Source of the DNA: Bryopsis sp. KO-2023
Taxonomy: Eukaryota; Chlorophyta; Ulvophyceae; Bryopsidales; Bryopsidaceae
Direction of reading: 5' to 3'
Assembly (NCBI GenBank): GCA_030272585.1
Contig: BSYQ01000002.1
Coordinates: 6,634,001-6,698,000, forward strand
Length of the DNA: 64,000 bases
Under the pieces are notes generated by a model. The model saw nothing but the letters and a program-made list of their open reading frames with translations, searched no databases and was not told where the DNA came from. The translations under genes were made by a program, and so were the position numbers. Below, piece after piece: positions 1 to 11,584 of this stretch (position 1 is its first letter; every line of letters starts with the position of its first letter).

Positions 1-637
1 TCGCAAGGCAATAAAGGACTCCTTTTTTTGAAGATTCTGATGATAGATTTCTGACCTACATCTTGTGGTGCACATGAAAACAACAAATGCAGTTGCTGTA
101 AACCATATCAGATTAGGGTGATCTTTCTAAATTATTTGTGGAGCCTATTGCATGTTTTTTTGGCGGTTGCTAAATCACCTAATTCGGATCGTTCGGTAGA
201 GATCAGTGTTGGATATTTTTTTTGGCTTTTAAACTAGAAATCTATAGTTTTCCTGACGAGGAAAAATTGATGCAGGTCATTGTTCCAGAGTCTGGCACGA
301 ATCCACCATCGACAAACAATCAAAGCGACCTCTCATTCTATTATGTTTTAATGCCTTTCTTCTTTACGTCTCAGCAATCCTTCTTTTATTCTTTTGTTTC
401 CGCACCGACACATTCACAATCATGGCCAGAAAACAGAACATGCTTATCGTGAGCAAAAGTGGCTTTTCAGGTTTGAAACTGAGAAAAGACTCTTTAAAAG
501 CAAGAGCAGTCGTTATTGTTAGAGGTGGAGTTGTGACCAGAAACTTCCAGGAAACGAAATCTTCTCGTTATGCGGACTAAGCACTCCACAAGCAACAAAA
601 CCGCTGAGAGACAGTTACAAAGGATAAAACCTAGTAA
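1..637. other. Non-coding, no gene seen
   Basis: No reading frame here looks like protein, and I see no RNA gene. It is ordinary mixed-composition DNA with short T runs. Confidence 0.4.
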
Positions 638-850
638 GCAAGTGGTGTAAGCAGGTGACTCACCGGTGATTGTGCAGATTGGATTATTTGTCGAAAGCAG
701 CCTCTCTACGCGTGCCTACTCACCGTACGGTGGCCCGGACAGGAGCGTACGTTCCGCGAGACAGCAGCAGGCGGAGGTTCGAATCCCACCTCCCACATTT
801 TTTACATTTTGTTTTGGATCAGTATCCTTGGTTACTATTCTTTTTTTGAC
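638..850 (+). repeat. Pol III-like dispersed repeat, copy 1
   Basis: This block of about 215 bp matches 3676-3890. The shared core runs from GGTGATTGTGCAGATTGG through ACCGTACGGTGGCCCGGACA to GGTTCGAATCCCACC and then TTTTTTACATTTTG. GGTTCGAATCC matches the tRNA B-box consensus and T6 is a usual Pol III terminator. TGTGCAGATTGG upstream is A-box-like. I could not fold a normal tRNA cloverleaf. A tRNA-derived SINE or a small Pol III RNA gene would both fit. The conserved core contains the palindromes CACCGTACGGTG and CGTACG. Confidence 0.5.
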
Positions 851-2425
851 CACTTTTGTGGGGTTGGTGGGGGGGCTTTCGTTTTGATCGGAAGGAGAGG
901 AATGCAAGTGTATTCCATTGAACTGGGATAAGTGGGCAGACGCCAGACCCATTGCAGGGGTTGTGATGAAGCGCAAGGGAGATCAATTTGCGGTGTGTTT
1001 TGAGAGCGAACGGAGAGCGATTCAACAGAAAAGTTGGGATCGTGGGGGTTATTTGGGTGCAACTTTTGGATTCACTGGGTCGGTCACCCGGTGTGTGGAC
1101 AGCTGGGAGTGGTCTCAGCGTCTGAGAGAATACAAATTTGTATTCTCGTTCGTTTAAACGAACGCAGCTTACTTCGCTGTGGAAGTGAATGCGGCCAAGA
1201 ATGAACGCTCTATGCAAAAGGCTCGTTCCAGCAGACAACGAGCATCAAATCTTCCCAGCGTGCATTGCCAACGACTGATTCAGCCCACAAAATACTTGGC
1301 TCTTCCATCAGCCAGTTTCGTGCGTGTTTACAGAAACATAGGAGAGCGCTGATGCAGATTTGTGGACACATCATAACAGATCAATGCAACCACACACAAT
1401 AAAACAAGCCAGACTCAGCCAAAAGCAATCCTGTCATGAGCAATAAAGATTATCCCTGGACATTTTCCCGACCCGCACCCAACCGAATCCACGATAATTC
1501 CCTAGCAAATAAACGACTGGGAATGGAGAAGGCAGCAAAGCCTCAAGTTTTCTCTTCAAACCGACATTGATGAATCCACACACCCATGCATTCCAGCACA
1601 ATTTTATTCCATTTCCTTTTCAGAACTCGACACGGACGAAGGACACCTTTCATTGTTCTTTTCTGTTTTTGGCCCCCAATTTTTTGATTTCACCCTTTTC
1701 CCCAGTTTCACAACAATAGCTGACGAATCCCCAATCAACAAATCAATCGACCCTCGCAATGAAATGATCTTTCTTTTTCTTCTAATTTTTTTTAATACCG
1801 TAGTAAACACCCTTCACTTTTTTCTTCGGTTTTTTACGCCCCTCCCTAATTCATTTGCCCCTGAAACTTCCACACCAATCTGACTCGTTCAGTCGAAGGG
1901 ACGTTGGGTATTAACACTTCATTTCTTCTCAGCCTTGGGTGATCCACCTCCAGACGTTGGGCTGAACAACACAACACAAGAGAGGCGTTTCTGAGGTGGG
2001 TGTAGTTTTCAGGAACGGTCCATAGCTGCAATTTCCAGATATTCAAAACGATGAGTTGCAGTGCATATTTCTTCCTATTTACAGATCATTCCTTTCCATC
2101 GAAAAAACCCAAAGGGAATCGCGGCTCTCAGGTTTTCATGTATATACCTACACATATGCTTCAGAAATTTTGACCACCATGACCACCATGACTACCAGAT
2201 TTCTTCCATCATGTTTCATTGGCCTAAGTTCTGATTGTGAAGTTGTTTCAACTGTGACAGGATCCACTGCGATTTCAGAAAAATAGACCAATCAAAACTG
2301 GTGGCAAGTTTTTTGAAAGGGGAGTCTGAATGGTTACTAGCAACCCCAAAGAAATTGAAAGTCTTGTTTGTGCCATCACAATGTACTGAGCAGGGGAGAG
2401 GGAAATCCCACCAGCGGCAACAGAG
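851..2425. other. Non-coding stretch with a double palindrome
   Basis: No convincing exon. The notable content is two abutting perfect palindromes at 1126-1163, listed separately. Upstream exons of the DUF1995 gene may lie in 2040-2420 but I could not define them. Confidence 0.4.
1126..1163. repeat. Two abutting perfect palindromes
   Basis: Positions 1126-1147 form a 22-bp perfect palindrome (half site GAGAATACAAA). It is followed without a gap by a 16-bp perfect palindrome, GTTCGTTTAAACGAAC, at 1148-1163. Together they could extrude as two adjacent hairpins. No gene explains them. Confidence 0.85.
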
Positions 2426-3124
2426 GCTGACACTTACATTGTGATCAGTCACAGCACGGTTGAACTGCCCTCCATTGAGGCATATGCCAAGGATATTGTC
2501 GGAGACGAGCCTTTGATTCTATGGCATTTATAGGTGGAAACTTTGAGGGCAGATCTAGGGTTGTTTGGGTTCCCTGGGCAAGATGTCCAATTCAGATTCT
2601 TGTCTCAGTTTCGACCGGTGTTTTACCTGAGACAGAGGGATTATTCCAAGAGCATCGCAGTGGTGCCTTTCTTCTTGGTTAACTACAGTGGAGCTTTGTT
2701 CGGGGAATACCCAGGACCTTGGCAGGTATGCTTTCCGTGGGCTTTGTTTTCAATCGGAATGCCAATCGGTGGACTGCAGAGGAACCCATATTCAGTAAAG
2801 TATATATCAAGGATGTCCGCACACTGAAACAAAAATTTCCCACTAGAGGTAATGCTGAAGCAAGATGATGCTTCGTATGCATGCATTGCGGAAAATGGTG
2901 TCCGGTTTACTCTCTATGATGTCAAGGAAGAGCTCCTGGAGGCAATGGGGCTGAACACCGAAAAAGAAGGCTCCACAGCTTTCCTGAGAAGGGGATACAA
3001 ACGATCAACCTGGTGGGAAGATGCTGTTGCGGAGGAGGAGTCCACACGCTGGCGAACATTATTTGTATTGTTTGGTCTCCTTCCTACATCATTGAGCAGC
3101 CATGATTCGAGAGGGCAAAGTTAA
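2426..3124 (+). pseudogene. DUF1995-family protein, two exons, in-frame TAG
   Basis: Exon 1 spans about 2426-2725, the intron is 2726-2848 (GTATGC...TAGAG), and exon 2 is 2849-3124. The spliced frame reads ADTYIVISHSTVE, then [11 protein letters not shown], then GEYPGPWQ joined to VMLKQDDASYACIAENG, and later YKRSTWWEDAVAEEE. As I recall it, this is the arrangement of DUF1995 proteins of plastids and cyanobacteria, with a YPxPWQV centre and an acidic C-terminal part. A TAG at 2531-2533 sits in the same frame between LILWHL and VETLRADLG, where family members continue without a break. There is no upstream start codon in this exon, so 5' exons are missing or unrecognised. The C-terminal FVLFGLLPTSLSS tail before TAA may be read-through of a lost splice site. 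A pseudogene is the simplest reading; stop read-through is the alternative. Confidence 0.5.
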
Positions 3125-3563
3125 TATCGATCACATCATAGCAGCAGATATTGCTGGGATTTTTTGGAGAAAAGGGGCTGATTGTCCGATTTGTTATTTA
3201 AGATTGATTGACTCACTATGGTTGGCAACTACAACATGTTGCAGATCCACACAGCTACATGTATGGGGTTATATTTGTGCTGGATCAGGTCGCACAAAAA
3301 TACTACAATGCCATGATGCTTCAAAATCAGGTTTTACAAAGTTTATCCACCAGACAACAGGTGCTGTGTGTGTGCTTCACACGCTCGCACTTAAGTATTG
3401 AACCTGGATCACAATCGTGGTCCTGTGTAACGCACTCTTAGCCTCAGCACTCCTTAGCTTAAAACAGCCACGATTCTAACGTCACCCCTATTCCAAAAAT
3501 ATCTCCGCCGTTAGTTTTAGTGTGTACTACCTTTGCACGAACTGAGTTATCACTACTCAGCGA
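3125..3563. other. Non-coding, weak coding look
   Basis: One plus-strand frame at about 3208-3357 (containing YMYGVIFVLDQVAQKYYNAM) is mildly protein-like but has no recognised domain and ends near a possible GTGCTG junction. I do not call a gene. Confidence 0.25.
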
Positions 3564-3690
3564 TGTGCTGTGGCCGCCGGGGTTGGTCGGCCCTTTGGTG
3601 GCGCTCGACTGGTGTGGGTCAAGAAGAGAAGCCGATCTAACGATGAGGGGTCATCGTTCGAACCGGCACATTCGCCGGTGCAAGCAGGTG
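3564..3690 (+). other. Structured tRNA-like segment, not a standard cloverleaf
   Basis: The ends TGTGCTG (3564-3570) and CGGCACA (3664-3670) can pair over 7 bp. Inside are a D-arm-like GGCCGCCGGGGTTGGTCGGCC, an 8-bp hairpin AACGATGA/TCATCGTT with a GGGG loop, and a TTCGAACC B-box-like motif. A further hairpin ACCGGC/GCCGGT follows. The B-box lies too close to the 3' end for a tRNA. It directly precedes the second Pol III-like repeat copy. It could be a degenerate class II tRNA or a structured RNA. Confidence 0.3.
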
Positions 3691-3890
3691 ACACACCGGT
3701 GATTGTGCAGATTGGATTATGTGCTGAAAGCAGCCTTTCTGAATGTGCCTACTCACCGTACGGTGGCCCGGACAGGAGCGTACGTTCCGCGGGACAGCAG
3801 TAGGCGGAGGTTCGAGTCCCACCTCACACATTTTTTACATTTTGTTTTGGATCAATATCCTTCGTTACTTTTCGTTTTTTTTTCGTTAAA
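3676..3890 (+). repeat. Pol III-like dispersed repeat, copy 2
   Basis: Second copy of the block at 638-850, including GGTTCGAGTCCCACCTC and TTTTTTACATTTTG. Here GCCTAC and GTAGGC, flanking the central part, can pair over 6 bp. In copy 1 this pairing is partly broken (GCCTAC against GCAGGC). That suggests copy 2 is nearer the functional form. Confidence 0.5.
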
Positions 3891-5899
3891 GCGCTGGTCT
3901 TGTAGCGTATGTGGTATTTTGCGTGCGTGTGCGCTAGAGAGCTAGCTTTGTGTCCTGAAAGTGGAGTGTTTTTTATCAAAGAAAAACACCCTTCTTTCAC
4001 TGACTCATGATTTGATTGGGCTAGCTCAATTGCAGCTTAAAACAACATGCTGAAAACCCACACCAAGGAAAAATAAGAAAATCTTTTGTCATAATCTCCT
4101 GAATAGTCTGCTCTTCAGTTTTGGAAGAAATCAATCTTGTTTTTTCAAGTGCACACGTATTTCCTTTTCTCTATTTTTCCTTTGATACGCAGATTAACGG
4201 AACGCTGTCGGAACGTGATTTGATTCAGGGCGAAATATTTTTTTTGATTGATGTCAATTGTAGGAAAAGGAATCAGAGCCAGAGCAACTGTGGGGAGGGG
4301 CATTCAGGAATGACTTGCTGAAAGCCAAGAAGAGTGAAAAAGAGTGAGGGGAAGAAAAAATAATCTCCGCTGAGAGGGACACAAACAGAAAGGTAGGATC
4401 TGCCTGTCCCCCCCCCCCCTCCTCTCAAAAAAATGAAAAGCTGACCTAGAGAAGCAACAATGAGAGGAAGGGAACCAACAGATTTTAAGCGAGTTGAGTA
4501 GATCTTGTATGTAAACTAATTTTCATGTAATACATTCTAGCCGTCCTTTTTTTGGTTCTAAAAATACACCTGCACCTTGGCTGCCATACAAAAAAAGTGC
4601 CGCATGGAATTATTACAATAATTTGCTGTCGGACGTTTTTTGTGGACTTTTCTCATCCTCTCTCTTTCTCGCTGTAAACAGGGCAGGTTTGTTTTCCTCC
4701 CTACGACAAATAAATGAGGAAAAGAGGGGAAAAAATTCCTTATCGACACTCCCCATCTCCCTTCCTCTTTTGGTGGGTAGCTGGCACTGAACATGAGCTG
4801 AACCAAAACAGATAACCACCATAAAATCATGTGACTTTTTTCAATTCGGGTATGTTTAGTTTTGGTTCAGCATGTGCAAGTTAGGAGGAAAATCAAGAGA
4901 AATTTGTCTAGATCGAGTTTTCTCTGTTGAAAAAACCCTTGCAAGAGATGGGATTCTCTGGTGTGCCTGGAATCTCGGTTGAAAAATGGGAGGTTGAATT
5001 GCTCAGCTGGGTTTTTCACCTGATCAAATCATTTGGGAATGGCAGTTGATTGGTGATATTTTCATGAAATAAGGTATCTATTTCATTTTCTTTTGTTGCT
5101 GGTGTTCTTTGTTTGCCCTCATCACATATCCACAACAACAGGGTGAACTATGGAGCCAAAAAAGGGGGGGGGGGTTAATGTAGCCTTTAAAAACAAAGGG
5201 GGAAAATGTACCCATCAATCAGGAGAATCCCCTCAACCAGAGATCCATAAAAAATGGGGAACGGAAAGAAGAAAAGGGGGTTCCTCCCCCTTTCCCTCTC
5301 TTTTTTTTTTTTACCCTGCCCCAGAGGGCGGCGTGGTCTGTGGTATCTTTGGTTGGTGTGCCTTTGGCGTGAGTGACAACAACAACAGAGGATGAAAAAA
5401 CAATCCAACAAGCACAGAGGAATATTACATTTGAACAAAAACACACCAACTACTTGATAATTTTGTTCATGTGTTGTTGGTGTTGCTCGAAAGTCTCCTC
5501 GTCCACGTTGTAACTCATCCCCAAACGCCTTGGGAGAGGGGCGTGGATTTCGAATCAGTTCGGAAAAGTTGAGCTTTGCATTCCTATCACATCATACCAA
5601 AAAAAAACAATTTCTTTTGTGGCTAACACTTCCAAAGAAGGCGAGAAGAGTGCCCACAGCGACGCTTACTTGTGCGATCAGTTAGAGACTCTCAAGCACG
5701 CAACGAGAGACAACAGAGACACCACCAAATCATTAGAGAACGCTGTTGAATGTCTGGTTTGTAACGGATATATACGTGCGGATGAGAATGCTCCTCTCCC
5801 TGTCTCACCAATGAAATATTGTGCTATATCAACACCATAAACATCGTTGATACAAACCTTAAAATGTAATTTAAACCAAAGACCATAACTTCTCAATCA
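3891..5899. other. Long non-coding stretch
   Basis: No gene supported in about 2 kb. It holds homopolymer runs (C run near 4408, G run near 5164, T run near 5300) and short shadow frames only. Confidence 0.4.
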
Positions 5900-6943
5900 T
5901 TAGAGCAAAGAGTGGGCCAAAAAGTCCCACACCAAGATTTTCCCATCTTCCCTCATAACAATCATCTTGTCCTCACTCAAGAAAAGATCTTTGAGGTCAC
6001 ATCCGACGTGGAACTTCTCGTGGCAACGATCCTCCTCGGCGAGACTACAAACCACTACTTCCATCAAATATCTCGAGAAGTATGCAAATTTGCTTTCGTT
6101 TGACCCCATACAACGAAAGCACTCGCCAACGTTGATAACTCGCACGCACTCGAAGGTTTCTGGATCCCATATTCGGACATTGCCATCCAAAGAGCCACTG
6201 ATGATCAGACGATCATGGACTCCAACCCCTTTGACGCGGAAAGAGTTCCCCTTGAGCGTTGCCACACGTGTAGAGGAGGTCAAGCACCACATTTCCACAT
6301 CCCCATTGGCTAACCCGCATATCAACAAACCCACTTCCGCTGCGAAAGTCGCACACTTGATACTTTTTTCCCTCTCCTCCCCATCACCCTCCACATCAAT
6401 CAAAACCTTGTCCCGAGTCCAATCCGCCTTGTTCCACAAATCAAGACCCCCCACACCACCAATGGCCACATGCTCTCCGACGTCCACAATCACATACACT
6501 TTGAAACTAAGGATGAAAGATGAGATTCTTTGCAAATCAGGAATTTCCAACACTACCACGGTTTGGTTTGCAATCTTGCAAAGAAGCATTCCATCAATCA
6601 AACACAAACAGGTATGTTTTGGCCTCACATATTTCTCGGTGGAGACCTCGCCTTTTTCAACGTTCACCAAGGTAATCCCTGACCACCCTGAAATCGCAAG
6701 CATCTCGCCTCTCTTGACACAACTGACAATAGTCCTTCTATTCTTGGGGAGCTTGACACACTTGGGCACAACGGTGCCACATCGCCAGGCCCTCTCGAGA
6801 CTCATTTTTCTGGCGAACCGCTCCCTTTTGGTCACAACGTTCCAAGCCTTGTCGACGCAAGAGCACCTGGCCAAAGTCTTTGAAGAGAACCCCTCGAAGA
6901 TTTTACAAAGAAGTTCCCTTGGGAGTTCCCATACGATTTTCAT
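5900..6943 (-). CDS. F-box/WD40-repeat protein, single exon
   Basis: A 347-aa intronless gene starting at the ATG of MKIVWELPRELLCKIF. The F-box occupies about residues 3-40 (WELPRELLCKIFEGFSSKTLARCSCV). WD-like blades follow, with signatures such as LIISGSLDGNVRIWDPE and GKILVWDF at the end. F-box proteins typically bind SKP1 in SCF ubiquitin ligases while WD40 propellers bind substrates; that role is inferred. Length and layout match the paralogues at 13377, 30482 and 62720, which set the start. This copy is the most divergent of the four single-exon paralogues. An extra TTG-started extension of five codons upstream is not needed. The stop is TAA. Confidence 0.85.
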   Translation of the reverse strand: MKIVWELPRELLCKIFEGFSSKTLARCSCVDKAWNVVTKRERFARKMSLERAWRCGTVVPKCVKLPKNRRTIVSCVKRGEMLAISGWSGITLVNVEKGEVSTEKYVRPKHTCLCLIDGMLLCKIANQTVVVLEIPDLQRISSFILSFKVYVIVDVGEHVAIGGVGGLDLWNKADWTRDKVLIDVEGDGEEREKSIKCATFAAEVGLLICGLANGDVEMWCLTSSTRVATLKGNSFRVKGVGVHDRLIISGSLDGNVRIWDPETFECVRVINVGECFRCMGSNESKFAYFSRYLMEVVVCSLAEEDRCHEKFHVGCDLKDLFLSEDKMIVMREDGKILVWDFLAHSLL

Positions 6944-7879
6944 CACGCACCCTCTCAATTGTGCAACCCCGACGAAAAATCACCTTGCCCCCTCGCTTGT
7001 CTGTTTCTGCGATCCAACGTTTCAGTCAATTTTCGCATCAAACAGGGAAGTTTCGGACGTTCTGTTGCTCGTTTTCTATCCCTGGTGTTGGATCGAAAAG
7101 GTTGGACGAAAAAGAGCACCAGGCATCGATCGGGTCCAGCAAAGCGCCCACCCCTGCCCAGTAAACGCCCATTTCGCAACGGCTTTTCACGCCAAGACAA
7201 GACAAACCCAACAGAAAACCGTTGCTGAATCCCTGGACTCGACAATAGACTTCACGCACCTGGCGATTTTCTCTTTGGCACCTACGCGTCTTTTTTCCAA
7301 TTGGTGCGAAGAAAGTCTCCAAACAAAACAGCAGCAGTGGTGGATTAAGCAGTGTAATGGATCTGCAGCTCGATGTGAGGCCGTTTTCATGACCAGAATG
7401 GCGCTGGAGTCTTCCTCGTCCATAATCATAATCATAATCATAATTACAACCCACAGCAAAAGAGAGCCATCACCCTCTATGATGCTGGAACAAAGACAAA
7501 AAGGAAAGAAAAGAAAAACAAAAACAAAAAAAACAAAAACAAAACAAAAACCTTAGGATTGTAAACCTGCTGAACGTATTGAAGCCATTTTGCTGATAAC
7601 TAAAGCTAATTTGCCCGATGGCACCCTACTAAAAAGATCCTTGGGATTAGCCCATCGAAAAACATCTGAATGCAAAGAACGAACTTCCTCGTCCACTCTT
7701 CGAACGCCAGGGGCAGACGTCAAATCGCCCTTTCGTCGACCTGCTTAAGTTGAGTATTGAACTTGTCAGCTAAATTCAGGAAACAAGGGGTGACTGCCGA
7801 AGCAACCAAACATGACCAAATTGATCGACCATAAGAGCTTTGGGCAGGAAGAAGCAATCATGCCCTGCAAGAAAGCCTA
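6944..7879. other. F-box gene 5' flank, no further gene
   Basis: Upstream region of the minus-strand F-box gene. Long frames on the opposite strand are shadows of the F-box gene running into low-complexity AAAAC repeats (about 7500-7555). An ATAATC microsatellite sits at 7424-7444. Confidence 0.4.
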
Positions 7880-8715
7880 CCAAAGGGTCGAGCAAGGGGA
7901 TGCTCAGAAGTGCAATAGATCAGAAGCAAACAGCACCTCTTTTTTCTAGCAGAATCGGAAACACTGATCCGGGGATGTTTTCTCTTTGCATGCAATTTTG
8001 TGCATGCAATTTTTTGCGGGAGGAATCCATATTTTACTGAAACACTCTGTTGCTGAAGAATGCCAATTCTTGGGGGGGGTGATTCAACTCCACTCAACCA
8101 GTCTGACCTACAAGGACCCTTGCACTGAGATCAACCAGGTCTTCTTCATCACAGTCAGTGAAATTGAGAAATGGGAGACCTCTCGAAAGAGACCCTGTTC
8201 CCATCACTGCTCAGCAGCAAAATTGGTGTCAAAAAGTTCTGGAGAGACGAAACTCATCCACCAACAGGGCAAATCTCCCTCCAGAGTAGACAAACAGCAA
8301 CCCTGGTCAACAGGAAACTGTTCTGTCACCTTGCGGAAAAAACAAAAAATACATAAAAAAACTTTTCTATTGCCAGGAGCGGCAGGGAAAATGTATAGAG
8401 CAAGAGAACAACACAGTCGACTGTGCAGGGCAATCACAAGGGTTCCCTCTAAAGAGAACGCAAGGCAAGTCTCCCTTTCTTCGATTTCACAGTCGACTGG
8501 ACTTGACACTTCTTGGAGAACACCAAGGTTATCTTCCTGCGCCGTACCTCAACTCGTACCTTTTGGCTGGGGTTCCAAAAGCCGCACCGCAGCAAGCGCC
8601 CCCTGCCTGAATCTTTCCAACAAGCGATGGGTGAGAAGGACATCACGTCGTGAAAAAATGACCTCCACACACAAAAAAGTATGAAGTCACTTCCCTTGGG
8701 GGTTCGTTTGCGCCA
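7880..8715 (+). repeat. ~840-bp dispersed repeat with unoccupied insertion site
   Basis: This block matches, in inverted orientation, 22053-22677 plus 16778-16929. Here the two parts are contiguous. In the other copy they are separated by the 5.1-kb element at 16933-22049. The join is at 8534-8536 (TTC, or GAA on the other strand) and marks the pre-insertion target. Reading frames in the block are similar between copies but contain indels, so I do not call a gene. Confidence 0.8.
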
Positions 8716-9839
8716 GGTGTGGCTTTATTCACCCGGGACCAATCATCGTCTATTTTCAGCAGCAGCAATGTGTCCAACTCAACCTTGACATCAGATCACC
8801 CTTGCTGGGAGGAAAAGTCGGAGCTTCGCTGATTTGAAAAGGGCACTATCATGCCCACCTCACCATTTCCACCTCCTCTTCTTTTTTCCAGCCAACAATG
8901 CACAAGCTGAGCTAATTAATCACTTGCTATCACAACACCAGGCTTAAATTAGAGAGCAACAGTAAAAACTATTGGCATTTCCATCTTACAGATTTTTGTA
9001 ATGGCATCATTTAGGACTATCCCTGCATGGGCGCCCTGGGTTTTGTTAAAGATTGAATGCCCAAGAAGCAACAAAACACTCCAGCGGCTCTCTTTTTTTT
9101 TTTTTAAGTTTCTTTTCGTCATCCCCAGTTTGTTTCAGGGGCCAACATAAACTTGGAAACGTGGAATTTACTTGTAAGCATAAAATAATCCAGGAAAAGG
9201 GATTTCAACAAAAAAAAAAGTCAGGCCCAGATGGAATACAGATTATATCTTTCTTTCCCAAAATATCGACGAGACTTTCTTCTTGTCACTCAGCTTATTC
9301 TGAGCCATGGGATGCATATTGGCCATAAAGATTCTATGGACCCCTTTCCACAGCTAAGGCAGAAAAGAAAGAAGCCTACCCTTGCAGGTCTAGCCTATCC
9401 ACTTGAACTTCTTTGTTTTTTCCTCTCTCTTCTTTCCTTTTCTAGACTTCAGCAGATGAGTGAGTGATAGCCACCCTGACCCAGAAAGCCCTCCGTTTAT
9501 TTTTGGATTCCTTTGGAGACAGGGCTCCTGTTGCTGCCCGTAGTAGCATCGGAGAGTCCAGGAGCAGCCCCAACAATCCAACCGAGCAGAGTAAGTCTGG
9601 GTCAATCAAATTCAAGTCCTTTTTTAAATTGGACTCTTTTTGAGACGGGGCTCTTGCTGTCCCCCAGTGGTGCCCAATGCATCAAAGTTAGACTGTTCTC
9701 TTTTTTTTATATGTTTGCAGCCAACTCCCATCTTTAAAAACTGGACAGCCAGATTAAAATCTTCGCTACTTGAGTTTTTAACATTTTCAATACGAAAAAC
9801 GAATCCACCCACTATTCGATTAACAGTGGTTTGAAATAC
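8716..9839. other. Non-coding stretch
   Basis: No gene or RNA supported. It contains two short related T-rich segments around 9513 and 9640, both reading GAGAC(A/G)GGGCTC. Confidence 0.35.
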
Positions 9840-10470
9840 AAGAGACATTCAATGATTGAAACAGGGGGTGGGGGCTAAAAACTGAGCCGTTCCATTGTAA
9901 AGTCGATTTCTCACAATGCTTAATTTCTTGGGAGGTAGAATTTATGGTGGGATGATTGGTCAGGGGAATCCATGCCACACATTTTTTTATGATATCAAAG
10001 GTGTTTTTTACTTTTCAGATTCAGAAAAAGCAATTTGGTAGCAGGGCTGGTCACTTTTGCGAACTTTTCTTTTGTTTTAACAAAGAAAAAATGGAAAAAA
10101 AAAGAACAGGATATTTGTGAACCAAATAATCGCTCCAGGAGCAGAGTGGCAAAATGAGTTTTTCACTAATGCTTACAGTGGTGCAGTGAACCTTCCATCA
10201 CCAAAACAGGGGGGTCAGCCATGGCCTCACCACCAGCATTTTCACCACACATGGAAATTCTCCCATGACCCACATTCTCAAGGCCAGGTCCCAAAACTCT
10301 TTTTTTACAACAATTTCTAATTCAAATATCGCACCCCCAGGTCTGCCATTTTTTCGGTCAAATAGCAAGTCCCTCCACGAGCGGATTGGGGGGGGGGCAG
10401 CTCTGCCATATTTAGTCTGCAGGAAACAGTCGCACTCTAAATCCAAAATTAGCGGGAGTGACAGATTTCA
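9840..10470 (+). repeat. Dispersed repeat family C, copy 1
   Basis: By eye this is similar to 27860-28320 (plus) and to 15190-15960 (minus). Shared landmarks include GGTGGGATGATTGGTCAGG, CCACATTCTCAA, TCCCTCCACGAGCG and GCAGCTCTGCCATAT. No coding capacity is evident. The copies are diverged and have indels. Confidence 0.6.
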
Positions 10471-10566
10471 CCCCCCCACTGCGATCGAACTGAAAAAAGT
10501 TGGACATGGTTTTCTTCGTTAGTGCAGCAAGGTCATCATTCTTGATCAAAAAGCTAACAAGAGTAC

Positions 10567-10639
10567 CTTCCACGGCAGGACTCGAACCTGCAGTCTTCTG
10601 CTCCGGAGGCAGACGCCTTCTCCATTAGGCCACGTGGAC
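10567..10639 (-). tRNA. tRNA-Arg(CCG)
   Basis: A 73-nt cloverleaf. The acceptor GTCCACG pairs with CGTGGAA at 6 of 7 positions. The D-arm is GCCTAATGGAGAAGGC, the anticodon stem TCTGC/GCAGA with loop CTCCGGA (anticodon CCG), and the T-arm GCAGG TTCGAGT CCTGC. The discriminator is G. The first acceptor pair is G-A, so the gene may be slightly damaged. Confidence 0.85.
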
Positions 10640-11160
10640 ACTTCATGATTTTTCGGTTGACTAGCTCCTTACCTAAGACGAGTGCTGAATACGAGAGTCC
10701 AAAAGTCCAAAGACACCTTCCATCCACGTCAAACAGTACAGATCAGGCGCTACCCTGCTCGACTTTTACAGCGATTTGAGGTACTGCATTCTCAGGTTTT
10801 CTTTTCTTTTCTCTTTTTCGAGTGCAGTTAATGCAGAGCTTCAGCTGTGCATGTGTTTTCCTCTCAACGATGCGCCCCCAGGCCCTTCAGCATGATGATG
10901 ATCCGGGTGATTTTTTTATTGGAACAGCCTTCCACTCTGTGTACCTCGGCCACCACCACGCAAGTGTGCTGGAGGCAAGCAGAACTGACATTTGGTTTTG
11001 TTGCGAGTGGTTGAACGCCGCCTCAAAGCCTGGAAACTACGTAACCTAAATCCACAGTATAGAGTGTCGAGCAAGGCAGCGCCTGCTTATCACCCAAGCG
11101 GGGACTGTTGAGCGTGGATCGAAGGTGTCTGCCCTTGGTCCTGTTCTGAGCGTCGATGGT

Positions 11161-11220
11161 GCGTCCTTTAAAAGGGGTGGGTCCGTTCTGGCGTCCTTTA
11201 AAAGGGGTGGGTCCGTTCTG
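11161..11220 (+). repeat. Perfect 30-bp tandem duplication
   Basis: GCGTCCTTTAAAAGGGGTGG plus ten more bases is present twice head to tail. The paralogous block near 42280 has a single diverged copy, so the duplication is local and younger than the block duplication. Confidence 0.9.
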
Positions 11221-11499
11221 GCACCTTCTCTGAGGAGTCGGTGGTGGAGTGTATGAAGTACTGGGTAAAGCGCCAGGCGGGAAACCGAGTAGCGATCACT
11301 GGTCGCCTGCGTTGGTGGGAGGAGATCGCACCAGAGCTGAGCACAGGGTTCACCAATGGTAGACAAGCAGAGGGACCCCTCAATTTTTCTTTTTGTTTTT
11401 TCGCTTTTGGAATCATTCTGCGCCCCGTTTGCTTCTTGTTTTCCACCAGTACATTTATGTTCACAATCAGAAAGACAAATTAGTTCGAAGATTTTCGTG

Positions 11500-11584
11500 G
11501 CACAAGTGGCCGATTGGTCCAAGGCGTCAGACTTAAGACCTGATGGAGCTAGTCTCCGCGTGGTTTCGAACCCCACCTTGTGCA
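11500..11584 (+). pseudogene. tRNA-Leu(TAA), probably damaged
   Basis: An 85-nt class II tRNA. Acceptor GCACAAG/CTTGTGC is perfect and the anticodon loop CTTAAGA gives TAA. The D-arm reads GCCGATTGG where the sister gene at 42594 has GCCGAGTGG. The T-arm reads GTGGT TTCGAAC CCCAC, with a T-C mismatch closing the T-loop and a disturbed B-box. One anticodon-stem pair (A-C) is also lost. It is likely a weak or dead copy. Confidence 0.65.

Noticed and set aside
5967-7556. 529-codon plus-strand reading frame
   Set aside because: It lies opposite the F-box/WD40 gene and runs into low-complexity AAAAC repeats. It reads as a low-quality shadow, while the minus strand has clear domains.
7986-8684. 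232-codon frame similar to a 258-codon frame at 21913-22689 on the other strand
   Set aside because: The similarity reflects the repeated DNA. The two frames shift relative to each other at indels, so neither is a preserved protein.
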